A DNA stretch of 11,272 bases. Source: Comamonadaceae bacterium. Its GTDB lineage: Bacteria > Pseudomonadota > Gammaproteobacteria > Burkholderiales > Burkholderiaceae_C. The stretch covers positions 1 through 11,272 of the forward strand of contig CANGMW010000057.1 in assembly GCA_947454695.1 (NCBI GenBank), in the 5' to 3' direction. The position numbers and the translations under genes were made by a program. Shown in pieces: positions 6,718 to 11,272 of this stretch. The notes below the pieces were generated by a model. It ran no database searches and was not told where the DNA came from. It saw only the letters and a program-made list of their open reading frames with translations. Position 1 is the stretch's first letter. Each line of letters begins with the position of its first letter.

Positions 6718-7146
6718 ATGCCCGCGCTCATGAGTCGCGGCAGAGGCCGCCGCACCATCAACGAAATCAACATGGTGCCCTTCATCGATGTGATGCTGGT
6801 GCTGCTCATCATCTTCATGGTGACCGCACCGCTGATTGCGCCCAGCATGATCGACCTGCCCAGTGTGGGCAAAGCCGCCAAGCAGCCTGACAAGGTCATC
6901 CAGATTGTGGTGGGAAAAAACGACACGCTGGACCTCAAAATCAAAGATAAAACCAGTGCCGTGCGTTTGTCAGACCTGGCAGCTGCAGTCCAAAAAGAGC
7001 AAGGCAGCCCGGACAAGGCGAACAGCACCGCGGTGGTCATCAGTGCAGACCGCAGCGTCAAATACGAATCCGTAGTTAAGGTGATGGACACCTTGCAGCG
7101 CGCCGGTATTGCGCGTGTGGGCCTGTCGGTGCAATTGGCGAACTGA
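6718..7146 (+). CDS. tolR: Tol-Pal system subunit TolR
   Basis: TolR is the plug/stator partner of TolQ. It has a short cytoplasmic N-terminus rich in Arg (residues 6-12), one membrane helix (about 20-42) and a periplasmic ExbD/TolR domain. The helix contains D24 in PFIDVMLVLLIIFMV, matching the essential proton-carrying Asp (D23) of E. coli TolR. The conserved INEINMVPFIDV block is intact, and the 142-residue length equals that of E. coli. ATG 6718 lies 4 bases after tolQ and fits the family length; ATG 6730 is a possible alternative that would remove four residues. tolA follows after 4 bases. Confidence is high. Confidence 0.96.
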   Translation: MPALMSRGRGRRTINEINMVPFIDVMLVLLIIFMVTAPLIAPSMIDLPSVGKAAKQPDKVIQIVVGKNDTLDLKIKDKTSAVRLSDLAAAVQKEQGSPDKANSTAVVISADRSVKYESVVKVMDTLQRAGIARVGLSVQLAN

Positions 7147-7150
7147 GTCC

Positions 7151-7948
7151 ATGGTTGACTTTGCATCAACGGCCACCCATCTTGAATTTGCGCCAGCACC
7201 GCCGCGCGAACTCACGCGGGGTTTGGTACTGGCCATTGCTGTTCACGCGCTGCTCGTTGCCGCGCTCACCTGGGGTGTGAGTTGGCGGCATGACCAAACG
7301 GTCGCTGTCGAAGCCGAGTTGTGGTCCGCCCTGCCCGTCGAGGCAGCGCCGACACCGGTCGAAGCACCGCCCCCACCACCGCCGGCCCCGGTGGTTGAGA
7401 AAAAACTGGTCCCCGATGCTGACATCGTGTTGGCTAAAAAACGTGCGCAAGACAAGAAAATCGCCGACGACAAAAAAGCCGCGGACGAAAAAAAACAAAA
7501 GCTGCTTGACGACCAGCAACGCGAGAAGCGGGAAAAGCTGAAAGAGAAAAAAGAGCTCGAAGCCATCAAGAAAATTCGCGACGACCAAATGAAGCGCGTA
7601 CAGGGCTTGGCCGGCGCAAGCGGTGCACCCACGGCAACAGGCAGTGCGCTCAAAGCCAGCGGGCCCTCCGCCAATTGGGCAGGGCGCATCAGCGCGCGTA
7701 TCAAAAGCAACATCAGCTATGACGAGATGGCGCGGCAAATGATCCAGGGCAACCCCACTGCCGAAGTTCTGGTTCGTCTGGCACCTGACGGCACCATCAC
7801 CCAGATTCAACTGCTCAAATCGAGTGGCGTCAAAAACTGGGATGAAGCCGTTGTGCGCGCCATCGAAAAAACCGAAACACTGCCGCGTGATGTGGACGGT
7901 ACATTCCCGAGCAGGGAATTCTCGGTTTACCTTCGACCTAAAGACTAA
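7151..7948 (+). CDS. tolA: Cell envelope protein TolA, short form with TonB-like C-terminal domain
   Basis: TolA links the TolQR motor to TolB and Pal across the periplasm. It has a cytoplasmic N-terminus (1-24) and a single membrane helix (about 25-45). H32 in the helix matches the histidine of the SHLS motif needed for energy coupling in TonB and TolA. A proline-rich stretch (about 61-81, with seven Pro in a row) follows, then a highly charged Lys/Asp/Glu coiled coil (about 88-147) and a Gly/Ala/Ser linker. The C-terminal TolA/TonB_C domain (about 173-265) includes AEVLVRLAPDGTITQIQLLKSSG and AIEKTETLP. It is much shorter than E. coli TolA (421 residues), mostly in the coiled coil, and contains no cysteine, whereas the E. 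coli C-terminal domain has a disulfide. ATG 7151 lies 4 bases after tolR. The coil is A-rich, with a run of eight A at 7488-7495. Confidence 0.93.
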   Translation: MVDFASTATHLEFAPAPPRELTRGLVLAIAVHALLVAALTWGVSWRHDQTVAVEAELWSALPVEAAPTPVEAPPPPPPAPVVEKKLVPDADIVLAKKRAQDKKIADDKKAADEKKQKLLDDQQREKREKLKEKKELEAIKKIRDDQMKRVQGLAGASGAPTATGSALKASGPSANWAGRISARIKSNISYDEMARQMIQGNPTAEVLVRLAPDGTITQIQLLKSSGVKNWDEAVVRAIEKTETLPRDVDGTFPSREFSVYLRPKD

Positions 7949-7966
7949 ACTAGGACAGCACAGACC

Positions 7967-8425
7967 ATGAACATCCACGACAAACTCCAACAACTCAACA
8001 TCACCCTGCCCCCGGTGGCCACGCCGGCCGCGGCCTATGTGCCGTTTGTTCAAACGGGTTCACTCATTTTTTTGAGCGGTCATATTGCCAAAAAAGACGG
8101 CAAGCCCTGGGTCGGGCAACTCGGCGCCACCATGACAACCGATGAAGGCAAGGCAGCGGCCCGCGCCGTGGCGATTGACTTGATGGGCACTTTGCAAGCG
8201 GCGGTGGGCGACTTGAACCGCGTGCGTCGCATCGTGAAGGTCATGTCTTTGGTCAACTCCACCAACAGCTTCACAGAGCAGCATTTGGTCACCAATGGCG
8301 CCAGTGAACTGCTCGGCGAGGTGTTTGGCGACAAGGGCGCGCACGCGCGCAGCGCGTTTGGCGTGGCGCAAATCCCCATGGGCGCCTGCGTTGAAATCGA
8401 ATTGATCGCTGAAATTGAAGGCTAA
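7967..8425 (+). CDS. RidA-family protein (YjgF/YER057c/UK114)
   Basis: RidA proteins are trimeric cytoplasmic enzymes; the archetype hydrolyses reactive enamines and imines released by PLP enzymes. This 152-residue protein is longer than E. coli RidA (128) and resembles the roughly 150-residue branch of the family, for which activity is less clear. The conserved C-terminal block HARSAFGVAQIPMGACVEIE is present, with R128 at the position of the Arg that binds the substrate carboxylate in RidA. SGHIAKKDG in the N-terminal half is also typical. AGGA at 7952-7955 is a weak ribosome-binding site 11 bases from the ATG. It follows tolA by 18 bases, in the place where tolB is usually found, and ends the plus-strand block. 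A link with the aminotransferase in the same operon is possible but speculative. Confidence 0.85.
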   Translation: MNIHDKLQQLNITLPPVATPAAAYVPFVQTGSLIFLSGHIAKKDGKPWVGQLGATMTTDEGKAAARAVAIDLMGTLQAAVGDLNRVRRIVKVMSLVNSTNSFTEQHLVTNGASELLGEVFGDKGAHARSAFGVAQIPMGACVEIELIAEIEG

Positions 8426-8441
8426 GCGGGCAAGCTTGCGA

Positions 8442-8457
8442 GCCTGACGGCTCAGGC
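8442..8457. terminator. GC-rich hairpin between convergent blocks
   Basis: The 69-base spacer 8426-8494 separates two converging gene blocks and holds no gene. GCCTGA (8442-8447) pairs with TCAGGC (8452-8457) around a four-base loop. An overlapping alternative pairs GAGCC (8440-8444) with GGCTC (8449-8453). A palindrome GCAAGCTTGC lies at 8430-8439. The structure is symmetrical and could slow polymerase from both sides, but no T run follows on either strand, so it is not a standard intrinsic terminator. Confidence 0.3.
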
Positions 8458-8494
8458 CGGCGCACAGCACCAGCAGCCGATTCAAAGCCGGGTT

Positions 8495-8977
8495 CTAAAG
8501 TTTGAGAATCGCCTGTGCGGACACCGCAAGACGCTGCGCCGTGCTCACCAACTCAGGTGCGACCTCAGCCAGCGGCACCAGCACAAAAGCGCGCTGCCCC
8601 ATGCGGGGATGCGGGATCACCAGATCGGGTGTTTGCACCATGTCATCCCCAAACAACAAGATGTCCAAATCCAGCGTCCGGGGCGCATTTTGATAGGGCC
8701 TCAGACGGCCTGCCGCTTGCTCCATGGATTGCAATGCCGCTAACAACGCGTGAGATGACAGTCCCGTTGAGATGGCGGCCACAGCATTGATGTAGTCGGG
8801 CCCCGTCGAATCAATCGGGGCCGTTTGGTACAAAGACGATGCGCGCAGCAAGGCGGTGTGCGGCAGGTGGTTCAAATCACGCACCGCGGCTTGAACGGTG
8901 GCGCGCGCATCGCCCAAATTAGCCCCCAGGGCCACATACGCTGTGACACGCGGTGCGGACTCACCAAAACGTTTCAT
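8495..8977 (-). CDS. folK: 2-amino-4-hydroxy-6-hydroxymethyldihydropteridine pyrophosphokinase (HPPK)
   Basis: HPPK transfers pyrophosphate from ATP to hydroxymethyldihydropterin, an early step of folate synthesis and the step before dihydropteroate synthase. The 160 residues match the family length. Landmarks are YVALGANLGD (14-23), SSLYQTAP (47-54), PDYINAV (60-66), then PRTLDLDILLF (99-109), where D103 and D105 bind the two magnesium ions and R100 matches a catalytic Arg. IPHPRMGQRAFVLVPL follows near the end. ATG at 8977 gives an N-terminal stretch of about 12 residues before the first strand, slightly longer than E. coli HPPK; no clear Shine-Dalgarno sequence supports it. The gene starts 20 bases after the pcnB stop, the same pcnB-folK order as in E. 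coli and many other Proteobacteria, so the two are likely co-transcribed. Confidence 0.95.
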   Translation of the reverse strand: MKRFGESAPRVTAYVALGANLGDARATVQAAVRDLNHLPHTALLRASSLYQTAPIDSTGPDYINAVAAISTGLSSHALLAALQSMEQAAGRLRPYQNAPRTLDLDILLFGDDMVQTPDLVIPHPRMGQRAFVLVPLAEVAPELVSTAQRLAVSAQAILKL

Positions 8978-8997
8978 CGAGTCGAGACCAGAGCAGC

Positions 8998-10608
8998 TTA
9001 GTCAGCGTCAGTGTCTGGCCGGCGGCTTGAATGGCCCGGCTGTTCCCCCTGGCTGCCACCATCACCTGCGCCTTCACCACCGCCCTTGTTGGCAGATGAG
9101 CGACGGCGGCGACGGCGTTTTTTGGGGGCGGCCCCGGACTCGGATTCCTCTTGCGGCAGATCGCCCGTGACATCCGACGCGCGCGCTGTGCTCCCGGCTG
9201 CAACGTTATGCACACGGGGCGCCCGCGAACGTTGGCGCTGCTGCTCGTCCCGCACTTGGTCCACCAAGTCTTGGCGCAAGGTGTCGTCCGCCATGCTGAA
9301 CTCTTGCCACCAATCGGCCAGCGCTTCGTCGACTTCCCCGACATCGGCACGCAGACGCATGAAGTCAAAGCCGGCACGAAAGCGGGCTTGCTCCACCATG
9401 CCAAACGGGGTGCTGCCCACACGTTTTTCAAAGCGCGGCTGCATGACCCAGATCTCGCGCATGTCGGCTGCCAGTTTGCCGCGACCTGACACGTCCCCGA
9501 TACGCGCATTGAACACGTCATCTATCGCGTCCTGCAGGGCGGGGTGCGCATGCTGGCGTTGCGCCAGACGCTGCTCCCAGCCTTCGCGCACATCGGACCA
9601 GAGTACGGTTGCCAACAAAAAGCTGGGCGCCACCGGCTTGCCTTCTTGCACCCGCCGGTCGGTGTCTTGCAATGCCGCTTGAACAAAAGGCAGGTGCGCG
9701 CGTTCGACCACCACGTCCAGCAAGGGGTAAATGCCACGGGACATGCCCAGCGCCTTGAGTTGCGCTACCGAGGCCAAGGCATGCCCGGTTTGCAAGAGCT
9801 TGAGCATTTCATCGAACAGCCGGCTTTGCGGCACGTCGGCCAACAGCTCTTGGGACTTGATCAGGGGCGCTGCGGTTTTGGCGTCCATCTTGAAACCCAG
9901 GGCGCTGAGCTTGGCCGCAAAACGCACAGCGCGGATGATGCGCACCGGGTCTTCGCGGTAGCGGGCGGCGGGTTCACCGATCATGCGCAGCACGTGCTTT
10001 TGAGCGTCTTTGAAGCCGCCGTGGTAATCCACCACGGTTTCTGTTTCGGGGTCGTAATACATCGCGTTGATGGTGAAGTCGCGCCGCACCGCGTCTTCAT
10101 CCTGCGGGCCCCACACGTTGTCGCGCAGAACGCGACCGCTGGAGTCCACGGCATGCTTCATGCCCGCGAGCTCACTCTTGCTGGTGCGCTCATTACCGGC
10201 CACTTGCTCGGCAGCGGCATTGTCCAGGTAGGCCCGAAAGGTAGAGACTTCAATGACTTCATTCTCACGACCGCGGCCGTACACCACGTGCACGATGCGA
10301 AAGCGCCGCCCGATGATGAAGGCACGCCGAAACAGACTTTTGACCTGTTCGGGCGTGGCGTTCGTGGCCACGTCAAAGTCCTTGGGCCGCAGGCCCAACA
10401 AAAGGTCACGCACCGCGCCACCCACGATGTAGGCGTCAAAACCGGCGTCTTTGAGGGTGTGGACCACATCCAAGGCGCGCTTGTCCACCATCGTGGGGTC
10501 AATACCGTGGGTCTGTACGCCTATAACTTGGCGTTTACCCAACAAGGGTTTAGCGGGGGTGCTGGCGGGCGATTTGCCCATCAATTTGCTGATAAATTTT
10601 TTGATCAT
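8998..10608 (-). CDS. pcnB: Poly(A) polymerase I
   Basis: PcnB adds poly(A) tails to RNA 3' ends, which promotes RNA decay and plasmid copy control. The nucleotidyltransferase head (about 45-165) has GGAVRD (63-68) and the metal pair D77/D79 in KDFDV. IIGRRFRIVHV (98-108) is the motif that separates poly(A) polymerase from CCA-adding enzyme. RRDFTINA (175-182) and REDPVRIIRAVRF (about 218-230) belong to the neck and RNA-binding domain. The tail ends in a basic cluster (two Lys and six Arg, 496-503) and a Gly-rich disordered stretch, common in betaproteobacterial PcnB. ATG at 10608 (536 residues, MIKKFISKL) is chosen; a longer frame from TTG 10632 exists, but MIKKF is the usual N-terminus of this family in Burkholderiales. 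No Shine-Dalgarno sequence is evident. It lies 44 bases after the HAD phosphatase gene and 20 before folK. Confidence 0.95.
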   Translation of the reverse strand: MIKKFISKLMGKSPASTPAKPLLGKRQVIGVQTHGIDPTMVDKRALDVVHTLKDAGFDAYIVGGAVRDLLLGLRPKDFDVATNATPEQVKSLFRRAFIIGRRFRIVHVVYGRGRENEVIEVSTFRAYLDNAAAEQVAGNERTSKSELAGMKHAVDSSGRVLRDNVWGPQDEDAVRRDFTINAMYYDPETETVVDYHGGFKDAQKHVLRMIGEPAARYREDPVRIIRAVRFAAKLSALGFKMDAKTAAPLIKSQELLADVPQSRLFDEMLKLLQTGHALASVAQLKALGMSRGIYPLLDVVVERAHLPFVQAALQDTDRRVQEGKPVAPSFLLATVLWSDVREGWEQRLAQRQHAHPALQDAIDDVFNARIGDVSGRGKLAADMREIWVMQPRFEKRVGSTPFGMVEQARFRAGFDFMRLRADVGEVDEALADWWQEFSMADDTLRQDLVDQVRDEQQRQRSRAPRVHNVAAGSTARASDVTGDLPQEESESGAAPKKRRRRRRSSANKGGGEGAGDGGSQGEQPGHSSRRPDTDAD

Positions 10609-10652
10609 GTGAAAAACGGTTCGCGCTGTCAATCAACGCTTAAGTGGCAGCG

Positions 10653-11272
10653 TCAAAACAGCTCAAGTATGCGCCATCCCCGGCTCAGAGCCAGCGCCTT
10701 GAGGCGCTCGTCCGGATTGGTGGCGACTGGATGGTCTGCCTGCTCCAAAAGCGGCAGATCATTGATGGAATCGGTGTAGAAGGTCACGTCCAGCTGCGAG
10801 CGCGAGCGCTGGTGCGCTTGCAGCCACTGCTCAAACCGCTTGACCTTGCCTTCACGAAATGAAGGCGTGCCAGAAATCTCGCCGGTGAACCAGCCCTGCC
10901 CTGCCCCGTCGCGTGCCACCTCGCGTTCAAGTTCCACCGCAATCAGTTCAGACACACCCAAAGCATCCGCAATCGGGCGCGTCACAAACTCATTGGTGGC
11001 GGTGATGATCACGACCTGCTCACCGGCTTGCTGGTGTTGGCGCACCAGTTGCAAGGCTTGGGGCTTGATGGCGGGCGCAATGATCTCCCGCATGAAGCGC
11101 TCCCGCCCCGCCAGGGCTTTGTCCGGGCCTTGCAGGCGCATGGCCTTGGTGGCAAAGCGCACATAGTCGTGCACATCCAGCGTGCCGGCCTGGTAATGGG
11201 CATAAAACTCGTCATTGCGCCTGGCGAATTCGACCGGGTCACTCCAGCCCAGGGTGATGGTGAAGTTACCCC
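10653..11272 (-). CDS. HAD-IB (SerB-like) phosphatase, N-terminus beyond the window
   Basis: This is a haloacid dehalogenase superfamily phosphatase of the phosphoserine-phosphatase type, cut by the right edge. About 206 residues are visible, from GNFTITLGW to ILELF. The missing part should be roughly 20 residues and should contain the catalytic DxDxT motif. Three later HAD motifs are present: VVIITATNEF (motif II, Thr), the Lys of REGKVKRF (motif III), and DSINDLPLL (motif IV, acidic residues binding magnesium). The cap region lies between the edge and motif II. Relatives are annotated as phosphoserine phosphatase-like or histidinol-phosphatase, and the substrate cannot be settled from sequence. 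The reading frame runs without a stop from the edge; an internal GTG at 11174 is not the true start because the homologous sequence continues upstream of it. Confidence 0.88.
   Translation of the reverse strand, partial: GNFTITLGWSDPVEFARRNDEFYAHYQAGTLDVHDYVRFATKAMRLQGPDKALAGRERFMREIIAPAIKPQALQLVRQHQQAGEQVVIITATNEFVTRPIADALGVSELIAVELEREVARDGAGQGWFTGEISGTPSFREGKVKRFEQWLQAHQRSRSQLDVTFYTDSINDLPLLEQADHPVATNPDERLKALALSRGWRILELF

Noticed and set aside
7487..7498. Programmed -1 frameshift site in tolA
   Set aside because: The A AAA AAC heptamer is present but out of phase with the reading frame, and the shifted frame stops within a few codons, so no useful fusion product results.
7166..8053. Minus-strand open frame (295 codons) opposite tolA
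   Set aside because: The Phe/Leu-rich stretch is the complement of the Lys-rich TolA coil (AAA/AAG read as TTT/CTT), not a membrane protein.
9544..10779. Long plus-strand open frame (411 codons) opposite pcnB
   Set aside because: It lies antisense to a clearly conserved gene, has no recognisable domain, and is His/Gly/Val-rich as expected from the complement of GC-rich codons.
10653..11272. HAD phosphatase as the missing riboflavin-pathway phosphatase
   Set aside because: It is on the other strand, next to pcnB, and of the SerB-like HAD-IB type rather than the HAD groups known for that step; nothing in the sequence links it to riboflavin.

Overview
The window reads as a compact, GC-rich (about 60%) chromosomal segment of a betaproteobacterium. 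The gene order (type IV pilin, ribD, riboflavin synthase, ribBA-like, lumazine synthase, nusB, aminotransferase, ybgC-tolQRA, with folK-pcnB nearby) and the protein sequences fit order Burkholderiales, most likely the Comamonadaceae; the genus cannot be fixed by reading alone. Almost every base is coding. There are no RNA genes, CRISPR arrays, insertion sequences, prophage genes or obvious foreign islands, and no stretch over 300 bases lacks a gene.

Layout, plus strand, 25-8425: a PilE/ComP-like type IV prepilin, probably the last gene of a pilus cluster to the left, is followed 18 bases later by ribD. A 58-base spacer with three small hairpins, one terminator-like, and a possible promoter separates ribD from a very tight gene string: riboflavin synthase, RibBA-like protein, lumazine synthase, nusB, a PLP aminotransferase, ybgC, tolQ, tolR, tolA and a RidA-family protein. 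Four of its junctions are ATGA stop/start overlaps and the others are 4 to 18 bases, so it is probably one operon. Minus strand, 11272-8495: a HAD-family phosphatase cut by the right edge, then pcnB (poly(A) polymerase I) and folK. The two blocks converge on a 69-base spacer at 8426-8494 that holds a GC-rich hairpin.

How the genes work together: RibD, the DHBP synthase half of the RibBA-like protein, RibH and riboflavin synthase cover the pathway from the GTP cyclohydrolase II product to riboflavin, apart from the dephosphorylation step. The second half of the RibBA-like protein looks like GTP cyclohydrolase II but has lost the zinc cysteines and a conserved catalytic motif. True RibA should therefore be encoded elsewhere. 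NusB serves rRNA antitermination. YbgC, TolQ, TolR and TolA belong to the Tol-Pal envelope machine, but tolB and pal do not follow tolA here. FolK is a folate enzyme, and PcnB adds poly(A) tails to RNA.

This is mainly a conserved housekeeping region and I found no convincing new system. The points most worth a second look are the degenerate GTP cyclohydrolase domain, the structured ribD-ribC junction with possible leaderless starts, the chained operon that ties flavin synthesis to envelope maintenance, and the separation of tolA from tolB/pal.
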